From: Rhodospirillum sp.
GTDB lineage: Bacteria; Pseudomonadota; Alphaproteobacteria; Dongiales; Dongiaceae
Length of the DNA stretch: 64,000 bases
Assembly: GCA_013822765.1 (NCBI GenBank)
Contig: PNKY01000002.1
Coordinates: 310,001 to 374,000 of the forward strand
Direction: 5' to 3'
Positions 42,014 through 53,731 of the stretch are shown piece after piece. Made by a program: the position numbers and the translations under genes. The notes under the pieces are model-generated. The model saw only the letters and a program-made list of their open reading frames with translations, had not been told where the DNA came from and did no database searches. Position 1 is the stretch's first letter; each line of letters begins with the position of its first letter.

Positions 42014-43054
42014 ATGGCAGGCAAGGGCAAGCTCATAGGCGGTATTGCCGTCGTCGTCATCGCGGCTGCTGCGGTCTACGGCTACATGGAGTACAAGAAA
42101 TCGAGCGGGGGAGCCGCGGGCAAGAAGATCGCGCTTAGCAACAACTACGCCGGCAATTCCTGGCGCCAGTCGATGCTGAAGAGCTGGGACAAGGTGACCA
42201 AGCAGGCGGTCGCGGATGGCATCGTGGCCGAAGCGACGCCCTTCACCACGTCCGAGAATCAGGTCACGGAGCAGGCCGCCCAGATCCAGAACCTGATCCT
42301 GCAGGGCTATGACGCGATCGTGCTGAATGCCGCCTCGCCCGACGCCCTCAACGGCGCCGTCAAGGAAGCATGCGATGCCGGCATCATCGTCGTGTCGTTC
42401 GACGGCATCGTGACCGAGCCCTGCGCCTGGCGCATCGCGGTCGACTTCGCAAAGATGGGCGAGGTGCAGCTCGATTATCTGAACGAGAAGATGCCGGGCG
42501 GCGGCAACCTCCTGGAGATCCGCGGCCTCGCCGGCGTGTTCGTCGATGACGAGATCCACAAAGGCATCGAAGCCGGCGCGCAGAAATACTCGCAGTTCAA
42601 GATCGTCGGCTCGGTGCATGGCGACTGGACCCAGACGGTGGCGCAGAAGGCGGTCGCGGGCGTGCTGCCCTCGCTGCCAGACGTGGCCGCGGTCGTGACC
42701 CAGGGCGGCGACGGCTACGGCGCCGCACAGGCCTTCAAGGCGGCCGGCCGCGCGACTCCGCTCATCATCATGGGAAACCGCCAGGACGAGCTCGCCTGGT
42801 GGAAGGAGCAGAAGGATGCCAGCGGCTATGAGACCATGTCGGTCTCGATCGCCCCAGGCGTCTCCACGCTCGCCTTCTGGGTGGCGCAGCAGATTCTCGA
42901 CGGCAAGGAAGTGCCGAAGGACATGATTGTGCCGTTCCTGCGCATCGATCAGGCGAACCTGGAAGAGAGCCTGAAGAACACCGAGCAGGGTGGCGTCGCG
43001 AACGTGGAGTACACGCTGGAGGATGCGCAGAAGGTGATCGCTTCAGCGAAGTAG
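42014..43054 (+). CDS. CUT2-type sugar ABC transporter substrate-binding protein, apparently membrane-anchored
   Basis: 346 residues with GAGGAGGG before ATG 42014. The N-terminus [29 protein letters not shown] is a hydrophobic helix without a clear signal-peptidase or lipobox site, so it may stay as an anchor. The body is a periplasmic-binding-protein type 1 fold: [62 protein letters not shown]. This is like ribose- and xylose-type binders. It would feed the ATPase and two permeases encoded directly after it. Confidence 0.88.
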   Translation: MAGKGKLIGGIAVVVIAAAAVYGYMEYKKSSGGAAGKKIALSNNYAGNSWRQSMLKSWDKVTKQAVADGIVAEATPFTTSENQVTEQAAQIQNLILQGYDAIVLNAASPDALNGAVKEACDAGIIVVSFDGIVTEPCAWRIAVDFAKMGEVQLDYLNEKMPGGGNLLEIRGLAGVFVDDEIHKGIEAGAQKYSQFKIVGSVHGDWTQTVAQKAVAGVLPSLPDVAAVVTQGGDGYGAAQAFKAAGRATPLIIMGNRQDELAWWKEQKDASGYETMSVSIAPGVSTLAFWVAQQILDGKEVPKDMIVPFLRIDQANLEESLKNTEQGGVANVEYTLEDAQKVIASAK

Positions 43055-43071
43055 GGAACGACCGGCAGACC

Positions 43072-44549
<1,478 letters not shown>

Positions 44550-44553
<4 letters not shown>

Positions 44554-45524
44554 CCGACGCTGCCCTGCCGAGTCCTGCGCGCGAGCAGTCCGCGTTCTAT
44601 CGCGATCCCAAGCTGCTGCGGCGCGCGCTGCCCGCGGTCTCGCTGGCGGCGGTGCTGATTGCGATCTTCATCCTCAACGACCGCGCCATGAGCTATCGCG
44701 GCCTCGACCTGATGCTGAAATACGCGGTGCCGATCGCCTTCGCGACCATCGCGCAGATGTTCATCCTGACGGTCAACGACCTCGATCTGTCGATCGGCGC
44801 GTTCGTCGGGCTGGTGGCCTGCATCGCGGGCATTTGGATGGTGGAGCAGCCGCTGCTCTGCCTGCTGATCCTCGCAGGCTGCGTCGCCTCCTATGCCGCT
44901 GTCGGTGCGCTGATCCATGTGCGCCGGCTGCCCAGCATCGTAGTGACGCTCGGTATGTCGTTTGTCTGGCTCGGCATCGCGGTCATCCTGATGCCGACCC
45001 CCGGCGGCACGGTGCCGGAGTGGCTGAAGAGCCTGATGAGCTGGAAGTCGCCGATCATCCCGTTCCCGATCATCGCCTGCGTCGTCATCGGCCTCATCGC
45101 CCACCTGCTGCTGATGGAATCCTCGTACGGCGCCGTGCTGCGCGGAGCGGGCGGCAACGCCACTGCCGTCGACCGCGCCGGCTGGTCGCTGCTCAAGATC
45201 CGCATGCTGATGTACGCGCTGGCCGGGTTCTTCGCGGTGCTCTCGGGGCTCAGCCTGATCGGCCTCACCACCTCGCCGGACGCCCACATCGCCGACCGCT
45301 ACACGCTGCTGTCGATCGCCGGTGTGATCCTGGGCGGCGGCGAGTTCGTGGGCGGCCGCGTCTCGCCGATCGGCGCGGTGATCGGCGCCGTCACGCTGAC
45401 CCTGACCGGCTCGTTCCTGATTTTCATGCGCATCTCGCCGGACTGGCAGATCGGCGCGCAAGGCGCGGTGCTGATTGTGGTGTTGGCCCTGCGCGCGCTC
45501 ATCAAGCTGCGGGAGGCACGATGA
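44550..45524 (+). CDS. CUT2-type sugar ABC transporter permease (first)
   Basis: 324 residues from ATG 44550. The longer in-frame extension to 44190 lies inside the ATPase gene and is rejected. About nine hydrophobic helices of the BPD_transp_2 type: [21 protein letters not shown] and the conserved [23 protein letters not shown]. It pairs with the second, different permease that overlaps its stop by four bases. Confidence 0.9.
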
Positions 45525-46471
45525 AGGCCATCGCCACCCGTCTTGGCAACCAGCCCTGGCTGCTGTCCTTCCTGGGCGCACTGGCAGTCTGGGTCGCCAC
45601 CATCCTCTTTACTGAAGGCAAGGGCGGGGGAGAAGTCATTACTGCGGCGCTCTCCTTCTCGACTTTCACCGTGATCGTCGGCATCGGCCAGATGTTTGTC
45701 ATCACCACCGGACCCGGCAACGTCGATCTCTCGATCCCGTCCACCATCGCGCTCGCCGGCGGCGTCGCGATGAAGATCATGGGCGGCGAGGACGGCCTGA
45801 TCTGGCTGGGCCTGCTGGCTTGCGTCGGCTCCGGTCTCGCCGTGGGCGCGTTCAACTACGCGCTGATCCGCATCCTGAAGATCCCGCCCATCATCGCGAC
45901 CCTGTCGTCGAGCCTGATCGTGATGTCGGTCGCGATCTCCTACGGCCGGGGGTTGCAGATCAAGCCGCCGCCCAGCTTCGCCGATTTCACCACGGCCCAG
46001 ATCGCCGGCATTCCGCTGCTGTCCATCTGCGCCATCCTGTTCGCGATCGTGATGGCCGTGATCCTGCAGCGCACAATCTACGGCCGCGCCACGCTGGCGA
46101 TCGGACAGAATATGCGCGCCGCGCATCTGGCCGGCGTCAAGGTCGAGCGCACCCGCTGCATCACTTACCTGATGAGCGCCGCCTTCGCCGGCCTGTGCGG
46201 GGCGCTGCTGGCCGGCTTTTCCGGCGGCAATGCGCTGAACATGGGCGAGGAGTACCTGCTGGCGACCATCGCCGTGGTGGTGATCGGCGGCACCTCGGTC
46301 GCCGGCGGCCGTGCCAACGTGCCGGGTATCTGGGGCGCCGCCTTGTTTCTGTATCTGCTGGTCACCATGCTCAACACCTACGGCGCCAGCGCCGGGGTGC
46401 GCCTGGTGCTGACCGGGATTATCATCATCGCGATGATCACGCTGGCCGGCGGCGACAAGCCGAGCCGCTGA
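45521..46471 (+). CDS. CUT2-type sugar ABC transporter permease (second)
   Basis: 316 residues from ATG 45521, overlapping the first permease stop. The sequence has MFVITTGPGNVDLSIPSTIALAGG and ATIAVVVIGGTSVAGGRANVPG, the same fold as its partner but only distantly similar, so the membrane unit is a heterodimer. Many CUT2 importers such as RbsC use a homodimer. Confidence 0.9.
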   Translation: MKAIATRLGNQPWLLSFLGALAVWVATILFTEGKGGGEVITAALSFSTFTVIVGIGQMFVITTGPGNVDLSIPSTIALAGGVAMKIMGGEDGLIWLGLLACVGSGLAVGAFNYALIRILKIPPIIATLSSSLIVMSVAISYGRGLQIKPPPSFADFTTAQIAGIPLLSICAILFAIVMAVILQRTIYGRATLAIGQNMRAAHLAGVKVERTRCITYLMSAAFAGLCGALLAGFSGGNALNMGEEYLLATIAVVVIGGTSVAGGRANVPGIWGAALFLYLLVTMLNTYGASAGVRLVLTGIIIIAMITLAGGDKPSR

Positions 46472-46485
46472 AGGGGAGGATAGAG

Positions 46486-47403
<918 letters not shown>

Positions 47404-47420
47404 TCCGTGAGGAGACCAGT

Positions 47421-48953
47421 ATGAATCAGATCATCGGTGGAACCACCATCCGGCTGCACCAGGACGACAACGTGGTGGTGGCGGCGCAGAATATCGGCGC
47501 CGGCGCGACCATTCCCGGTGAAGGGGTGGTGACTGCGAGCCCGGTTCCGTCGGGCCACAAGATCGCGACCCGCGCCATCGTCGCCGGCGACTATGTGCGC
47601 AAATACAACCAGATCATCGGCGTTGCCACTGCCGACATCGCGCCGGGCGACCATGTCCACGTCCAGAACTGCGCGATGAGCGACTTCGAGCGCGACTACG
47701 CCTTCTGCGCCGACGCGCGCCCGACCCAGTATTTCACCGGGCAGGATCGCGCCACCTTCAAGGGCATCGTGCGCGAGGACGGCCGGGTCGCCACCCGGAA
47801 CTATATCGGCGTGATGACCACGGTGAACTGCTCCGCCACGGTGGCGAAGCGCGTCGCCGCCGCGTTCGAGAATGGCGGGCTCGACGAGTATCCCAACGTC
47901 GACGGCGTCGTGGCGCTGGTGCACGGCACCGGCTGCGGCATGGCGACCAAGGGCGAGGGCTTCGATGTCCTGCAGCGCATCCTGTGGGGCTTCCTGCGCC
48001 ATCCGAATTTCGCCGGCGTGATCCTGATCGGCCTCGGCTGCGAGGCGGCGCAGATCCGCTTCCTGTTGGAGGCCTACGGCATCAAGGCGACCGAGACCTT
48101 CCAATACATGACCATGCAGGGCACCGGTGGCACCCGCGCCACCATCGAGGAAGGCGTGAAGCGGGTGAAGGCCATGCTGCCCAAGGCCAACCAGGTCAAG
48201 CGCGAGACGCTGTCGGCCGAGCACTTGTCGCTGTGCCTGCAATGCGGCGGTTCTGACGGCTATTCCGGCATCACCGCCAACCCGGCGCTCGGCGCCGCGG
48301 CCGACCTGCTGGTGCGCCACGGCGGCACCGCGATCCTCAGCGAGACGCCGGAAATCTATGGCGCAGAGCATCTGCTCACCCGCCGCGCGGTCGACCGCAA
48401 GATCGGCGAGAAGCTGATCGACCGCATCAAGTGGTGGGAGGAATACACCACCCGCAACGGCGGCGAGATGAACAACAACCCTTCCCCCGGCAACAAGGAT
48501 GGCGGCCTAACTACCATCCTCGAGAAGTCGCTCGGTGCCGCGGCCAAGGGCGGCACGACCAACCTGGTCGATGTCTACAAATACGCCGAGCCGATTTCGG
48601 CGAAAGGCTTCGTGTTCATGGATTCGCCCGGCTACGACCCGGTCTCCGCAACCGGCCAGGTGGCGAGTGGCGGCAACATCATCTGCTTCACCACCGGCCG
48701 CGGCTCGGCGTTCGGCTTCAAGCCGGTACCGAGCATCAAGCTCGCCACCAACACCGCCATGTACCAGAAGCTGTCCGAGGACATGGACATCGATTGCGGC
48801 GAGGTCCTTAGCAAAGGCGTGCCGGTTCCCGAGATGGGCCAGCGCATCTTCGACACGATCCTGCGCGTCGCGTCGGGCGAGCAGTCCAAGAGCGAGGAGC
48901 TCGGCTACGGCGACAACGAGTTCACGCCCTGGCAAATCGGGGCGACGATGTAA
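47421..48953 (+). CDS. UxaA-family (altronate/galactarate dehydratase-like) sugar-acid dehydratase
   Basis: 510 residues. An N-terminal SAF domain (about 1-95: TIRLHQDDNVVVAAQNIGAG ... GDHVHVQNC) precedes the UxaA catalytic part: VALVHGTGCGMATKGEGFDVLQR, LIGLGCEAAQI, LCLQCGGSDGYSGITANPALG, PEIYGAEHLLTRRAV and NPSPGNKDGGLTTILEKS. The family uses Fe2+ to dehydrate altronate, galactarate or, in Herbaspirillum, D-arabinonate. It is the second unrelated dehydratase of the operon, so different stereoisomers may be accepted. Confidence 0.9.
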   Translation: MNQIIGGTTIRLHQDDNVVVAAQNIGAGATIPGEGVVTASPVPSGHKIATRAIVAGDYVRKYNQIIGVATADIAPGDHVHVQNCAMSDFERDYAFCADARPTQYFTGQDRATFKGIVREDGRVATRNYIGVMTTVNCSATVAKRVAAAFENGGLDEYPNVDGVVALVHGTGCGMATKGEGFDVLQRILWGFLRHPNFAGVILIGLGCEAAQIRFLLEAYGIKATETFQYMTMQGTGGTRATIEEGVKRVKAMLPKANQVKRETLSAEHLSLCLQCGGSDGYSGITANPALGAAADLLVRHGGTAILSETPEIYGAEHLLTRRAVDRKIGEKLIDRIKWWEEYTTRNGGEMNNNPSPGNKDGGLTTILEKSLGAAAKGGTTNLVDVYKYAEPISAKGFVFMDSPGYDPVSATGQVASGGNIICFTTGRGSAFGFKPVPSIKLATNTAMYQKLSEDMDIDCGEVLSKGVPVPEMGQRIFDTILRVASGEQSKSEELGYGDNEFTPWQIGATM

Positions 48954-48955
48954 TC

Positions 48956-50143
48956 ATGGATCTCACGCTGACTCTCAAGGACACGCTGCCCCACGACGGC
49001 ACCGCCGGCACCCTGGTCGGCCGGGCGTCGGTGCCCGGCAATCCTGGCGGCCCCTGCGTCGTTCTGGTCAAGGCGGACGGGCTCTATGACCTCACCGCCC
49101 GTTATCCGACCCTGTCTGCTCTGCTGAACGAGAAGAGCCCGACCGAGGCGGCGCACCAAGCCGGCAAGACGGCCAAGCGGATCTGCGGCCTGGACGAAGC
49201 GGTTGCCAACTCCCCATCGGATCATCGCACGCCAGACAAGCCCTACCTGCTGGCGCCGGCCGACCTGCAGGCGCTGAAAGCCTGCGGCGTCACTTTCGTT
49301 CTCTCCATGCTGGAGCGCGTGATCGAGGAGCGTGCCAAGGGCGATCCCACGGCGGCGAATGGCCTCCGCGCCGCCATCAACTCCGAGATCGGCGGCGACC
49401 TCGCGCGCGTGAAACCAGGCTCGGCCGACGCCGAAAAGCTGAAGCAGGCGCTGATCCAGCGCGGGATCTGGTCGCAGTATCTCGAGGTCGGCATCGGCCC
49501 CTATGCCGAGGTCTTCACCAAGTCGCAGCCGATGTCGGGCGTTGGTACCGGCGCGGACATCGGCATCCACCCGGAATCCAGCTGGAACAACCCCGAGCCG
49601 GAAGTCGTCCTGGCCGTAAATGCTAGCGGAACCATCGTCGGAGCGACGCTCGGTAACGATGTGAATTTGCGGGATTTTGAGGGTCGCAGCGCGCTGCTCC
49701 TTGGCCGCGCCAAGGACAATAACGCGTCCTGCGCCCTCGGCCCCTTCATCCGCCTGTTCGACGGCACCTTTGCGCTGGAGGATCTGCGCCAGCTGGTCAT
49801 CACCGTGCGCGTCGACGGCCCGGATCAGTTCGTGCTCGATGACTCCTCTTCGATGGCCAAGATCAGCCGCGACCTCACCGATCTGGCGTCGCAGACCCTG
49901 AGCAAGAATCATCAGTACCCGGACGGCTTCATGCTGTTCTGCGGCACCATGTTCGCGCCGATTAAGGATCGCGACGCGAAGGGGCAGGGCTTCACGCATA
50001 AGGTCGGCGACATCGTGACCATCGCCACCCCGAAGCTGGGCGCGCTCACCAACCGGGTGAAGCATTGCGGTGACGTGGCGCCCTGGACCTTCGGCACCGG
50101 GGCCCTGATGGCAAATCTCGCGCAGCGCGGGCTGCTGCGCTGA
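48956..50143 (+). CDS. FAH-family protein (2-keto-3-deoxy-pentonate dehydratase or 2,4-diketo acid hydrolase)
   Basis: 395 residues, starting two bases after the dehydratase stop. Fumarylacetoacetate-hydrolase-like C-terminal half with metal ligands in NNPEPEVVLAVN and TLGNDVNLRDFEGRSALLLGRAKDN. It has an extra N-terminal region of about 150 residues (ALKACGVTFVLSMLERVIEERAKGDP) as in XylX-type proteins of the Weimberg pathway. Related enzymes either dehydrate 2-keto-3-deoxy-pentonates or hydrolyse 2,4-diketo-3-deoxy acids to pyruvate and a hydroxy acid. With the SDR next door the second role is also possible. Confidence 0.82.
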   Translation: MDLTLTLKDTLPHDGTAGTLVGRASVPGNPGGPCVVLVKADGLYDLTARYPTLSALLNEKSPTEAAHQAGKTAKRICGLDEAVANSPSDHRTPDKPYLLAPADLQALKACGVTFVLSMLERVIEERAKGDPTAANGLRAAINSEIGGDLARVKPGSADAEKLKQALIQRGIWSQYLEVGIGPYAEVFTKSQPMSGVGTGADIGIHPESSWNNPEPEVVLAVNASGTIVGATLGNDVNLRDFEGRSALLLGRAKDNNASCALGPFIRLFDGTFALEDLRQLVITVRVDGPDQFVLDDSSSMAKISRDLTDLASQTLSKNHQYPDGFMLFCGTMFAPIKDRDAKGQGFTHKVGDIVTIATPKLGALTNRVKHCGDVAPWTFGTGALMANLAQRGLLR

Positions 50144-50908
<765 letters not shown>

Positions 50909-50929
50909 GTTTCATTGAGAGGATTTGAT

Positions 50930-51826
50930 ATGGCAAAGCCAGAGCGCGTTGGTTTGATCGGCGTCGGCCTGATGGGCCACGGCATCGGCAAGAACATCCT
51001 CAGCAAGGGCTTTGCGCTCAATGTGCTGGCCAACCGCAACCGCGGTCCGGTCGACGATCTGGTCGGCAAGGGCGCCAAGGAGTTGAAGAGCCCGCGCGAC
51101 ATCGCCGCCAACAGCGATCTGGTCCTCACTGTGGTGGGCAATTCGACCCAGCTCGAGGATATCGTGTTCCGCGAGGACGGCCTCCTCGCCGGCGTGCACA
51201 AGGGCATGGTGCTGGCGGACTGCACCACCGCCATGCCGGATTCGACGCTGAAGATCGCCAAGGCGATCCAGGCCAAGGGCGGCCGCTTCGTCGACACCCC
51301 GATGACCCGCACACCGAAGGAGGCCGAGGCCGGCAAGCTCGGCCTGATGACCGGCGGCGATCCCGCGACCCTGGCGGAGATCCGGCCGGTGCTGGACTGC
51401 TTCTCCGACCTCATCGTCCATTGCGGTGACGTCGGCGCCGGACACAAGGTGAAGCTGGTCAACAACATGCTGAGCCTCGGCTACGGCATGGTGACCGCGG
51501 AGGCCTTGCTCGCCGCCAAGAAAGGCGGGATCGACCTCAAGGCCTTGCGCGATGTGGTGAGCGGCGGCGGCGCCAACAGCATCATGTTCCAGCGGCTCGC
51601 GGCCTATGCGATCGAGAACGACAACACGCAATTGCGCTTCGCGATCGCCAACGCTGCCAAGGATGTGCGCTACTTCGTCCACATGTGCGAGAGCCTGGGG
51701 GCGGCGACGCCGGTTGCGCAGGCGGTGCACCAGGCCTATGCGATGGCAAACAATTCAGGCCTCGGCGAGCAATACGTGCCAACGATGGTGGACGTGCTGG
51801 GGAAGTGGAACGAGAAGGCGAAGTAG
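50930..51826 (+). CDS. NAD(P)-dependent beta-hydroxyacid dehydrogenase (3-hydroxyisobutyrate/tartronate-semialdehyde reductase type)
   Basis: 298 residues from ATG 50930 (GAGAGG upstream). The cofactor motif is GLIGVGLMGHGIGKNIL. The substrate-binding FVDTPMTRTPKEAEAGKLGLMTGG and the catalytic Lys in GAGHKVKLVNNMLSLG follow. It may reduce or oxidise a small aldehyde acid derived from the pathway (for example tartronate semialdehyde or a glycolate product). It is the last gene of the sugar-acid operon and is followed by a long hairpin. Confidence 0.88.
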   Translation: MAKPERVGLIGVGLMGHGIGKNILSKGFALNVLANRNRGPVDDLVGKGAKELKSPRDIAANSDLVLTVVGNSTQLEDIVFREDGLLAGVHKGMVLADCTTAMPDSTLKIAKAIQAKGGRFVDTPMTRTPKEAEAGKLGLMTGGDPATLAEIRPVLDCFSDLIVHCGDVGAGHKVKLVNNMLSLGYGMVTAEALLAAKKGGIDLKALRDVVSGGGANSIMFQRLAAYAIENDNTQLRFAIANAAKDVRYFVHMCESLGAATPVAQAVHQAYAMANNSGLGEQYVPTMVDVLGKWNEKAK

Positions 51827-51842
51827 AGCTTCGCCATCGCCG

Positions 51843-51886
51843 CTCCCTCAATCGTCATGGTCGTGCTTGACACGACCGTGAGGGAG
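51843..51886 (+). terminator. Long nested hairpin after the sugar-acid operon
   Basis: Outer arms CTCCCTCA and TGAGGGAG are perfect over 8 bp. Inside them GGTCGTG pairs with CACGACC around a CTTGA loop. No T-tract, so it may be a terminator or a transcript-stabilising structure. It starts 17 bases after the last stop. Confidence 0.5.
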
Positions 51887-51915
51887 TTGGCTGACCTGTT
51901 GCGACCTCTCTACCT

Positions 51916-51997
51916 GTCATCCCGGCCTTGAGCCGGGATCCACTCCTCCGCCGCACGAACGCCTGAAAAATGGACCCCGGCTCAAGGCCGGGGTGAC
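51916..51997. repeat. Dispersed intergenic palindrome, copy 2
   Basis: Arms gtcatcccggccttgagccg... (51916-51942) and tggaccccggctcaaggccg... (51971-51997) form an almost perfect inverted repeat of about 27 nt around a 28-nt centre, located between the convergent sugar-acid and iol operons. It may serve as a bidirectional transcription end. Confidence 0.7.
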
Positions 51998-52028
51998 GGT
52001 AGGAGAATGAGGCGACGTTGGCGTATCG

Positions 52029-52829
52029 CTATTTCTTCACGATCCACTCGTGCGCAGGGTCGTTCTTGAACACCCAGCGCCGGTTCGGCCCGGCCATCAC
52101 GTTCAGGTAGTACAGATCGTACCCATGCGGCGCGCCGACCGGGTGGTAGCCGCGCGGGACCATCACGCAATCGCCGTCCTCAACCGCCATGGTCTCGTCG
52201 ATCGAGCGGTCGTCGGTGTAGACGCGCTGGAATGCGAAGCCCTGGGGCGGATTGAGACGGTGGTAGTAGGTCTCTTCCAGGAAGCTCTCCTCCGGCAGCG
52301 CGTCGCGGTCGTGCTTGTGCGGCGGATAGGATGACCAGTTGCCACCCGGCGTCACCACTTCCACCACCAGCAGGCTCTCGGCCGCCGCGGTGTCCGGCAG
52401 GATGTTGTAGACGAGGCGCCGGTTGGTACCCTTGCCGCGCTCCTCGAACCCGACTTCCTCGGGCGGAATGACGCGCGGCGGAAACTTCTTGCCGCCGGGC
52501 GCGGTGCAGATGCCGACCTCGATATCGGTCAGCGCCTTGAGCTGGCAGCCGGTGCCCGACGGTAGATAGACCGACCAGCCGGCCCCCTCGAACACGTTCT
52601 TGCGCCCGCCGATCTCGACCGCCGGGCGGCCTTCGATGATCGCGCTTGCCTTGCCTGACAGCACGACCAGGCAGCTCTCGCGGCCTTCTGCCTTCCAGTT
52701 CAGGTCTTGGCCCTTGGCGCGGCGATAGACCTGGAAGCCGACGTATTTCCAGCCCGCGCTCTCCGGCGTGACCGACAGCGCGAGGCCGTCATTGTCCGGC
52801 TTCTTCCCTTTGACCAGCAGGTTCGCCAT
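52029..52829 (-). CDS. iolB: 5-deoxy-glucuronate isomerase IolB
   Basis: 266 residues from ATG 52829 (AAGGAG upstream). The frame is open to 53102, but that part lies inside iolE. The bicupin motifs are present: CLVVLSGKASAIIEG, GNWSSYPPHKHDRDALPEESFLEETYYHRLNPPQGFAFQRVYT (His and Glu metal ligands) and GDCVMVPRGYHPVGAPHGYDLYYLNVMAGP. It converts 5-deoxy-glucuronate to 2-deoxy-5-keto-gluconate in myo-inositol breakdown. Last gene of the iolCDEB run. Confidence 0.95.
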   Translation of the reverse strand: MANLLVKGKKPDNDGLALSVTPESAGWKYVGFQVYRRAKGQDLNWKAEGRESCLVVLSGKASAIIEGRPAVEIGGRKNVFEGAGWSVYLPSGTGCQLKALTDIEVGICTAPGGKKFPPRVIPPEEVGFEERGKGTNRRLVYNILPDTAAAESLLVVEVVTPGGNWSSYPPHKHDRDALPEESFLEETYYHRLNPPQGFAFQRVYTDDRSIDETMAVEDGDCVMVPRGYHPVGAPHGYDLYYLNVMAGPNRRWVFKNDPAHEWIVKK

Positions 52830-52840
52830 GTGCGTTCTCC

Positions 52841-53725
52841 TTACGCCAATTTGGCGTCCTTGGCGTAGCGCTTCAAGTTGTTGCAGCCCATCGTGGCGTA
52901 TTTCAGCGGGTTGGCCTTCTCGGGGTCCTGCTCGGCCTCGACCACCAGCCAGCCGGAATAGCCGGGCAGTTCCTTGAAGAAGGCAGGGTAGTTGACCATT
53001 CCGTCGCCCGGCACGGTGAAGCAACCTTCCACTACGGCGTCGAGGAAGCTCCAGTCCTTCGCCCGTGCTGTAGCCAGCACATCCTTGCGCACATCCTTGC
53101 AATGCACATGGGCGATGCGGGTGCGATATTTCTTCGCGAGCGCGACTGGATCGGCGCCGCCGAAGGTGGCATGGCCGGTGTCCAGCAGCAGCTTCACCGC
53201 ATTGCCGGTCGATTCCATGAAGGCATCGATGTCCTCACCGCTCTGCACCACCGTGCCCATGTGGTGGTGATAGGCGAGGGCGACGCCTTCCTTCGCCACC
53301 GTCTCGGCGACCTCGGTCATGCGCTGACCGAACTCACGCCAGTCGGCGGTCTTCAGCTTCGGCCGCTTGCTGAGCGGCTTGCTGCGGTCGCCGTGGGTCG
53401 CATTCGACGTCTCGGCGAAGATCAGGATGTTGGAGCCGAGCGCCTTCAAGAGGTCGAGATGCGCGCACAGATGCTTCATCTCCTCCTTGGCGTCGCGCAC
53501 CAGCAGCTCGCTGGAGTACCAGCCGGACACCAGGTCGAGCCCGGCCTGGTTCAGCACGGCCTTCAAGGCTTTGGCCTCGCGCGGGAACTTGTGGCCGAGC
53601 TCGATGCCGTCGTAGCCAGCCTGCTTGGCTTCCTTGAGGCAGGTCTCGAGCGGCGTCTTGCCGCCCAGGTCGCGCAAATCGTCATTCGACCAGCCAATCG
53701 GATTGACGCCGAAACGGACACTCAT
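52841..53725 (-). CDS. iolE: Myo-inosose-2 dehydratase IolE
   Basis: 294 residues, TIM-barrel of the xylose-isomerase-like family. NPIGWSNDDLRDLGG at the N-terminus, YDGIELGHKFPRE, ALAYHHHMGTVVQSGEDIDAFM, LLLDTGHATFGG, IAHVHCKDVRKDVL and GWLVVEAEQDP carry the metal-binding Glu, Asp, His and Glu typical of IolE. It dehydrates scyllo-inosose to the diketone used by IolD. Six-base gap to iolD and eleven to iolB. Confidence 0.96.
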   Translation of the reverse strand: MSVRFGVNPIGWSNDDLRDLGGKTPLETCLKEAKQAGYDGIELGHKFPREAKALKAVLNQAGLDLVSGWYSSELLVRDAKEEMKHLCAHLDLLKALGSNILIFAETSNATHGDRSKPLSKRPKLKTADWREFGQRMTEVAETVAKEGVALAYHHHMGTVVQSGEDIDAFMESTGNAVKLLLDTGHATFGGADPVALAKKYRTRIAHVHCKDVRKDVLATARAKDWSFLDAVVEGCFTVPGDGMVNYPAFFKELPGYSGWLVVEAEQDPEKANPLKYATMGCNNLKRYAKDAKLA

Positions 53726-53731
53726 GGTTCT

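Noticed and set aside
39301..42060. A 919-codon open frame on the minus strand
   Set aside because: It is antisense to galM's upstream region, the FadR gene and the IlvD dehydratase. The amino acid make-up is rich in His, Arg, Asp and Gly with no domain, as expected of a GC-rich shadow frame.
52029..53102. IolB extended to a 357-residue protein
   Set aside because: The extra N-terminus is a shadow of iolE. AAGGAG precedes the ATG at 52829 and the IolB fold starts there.
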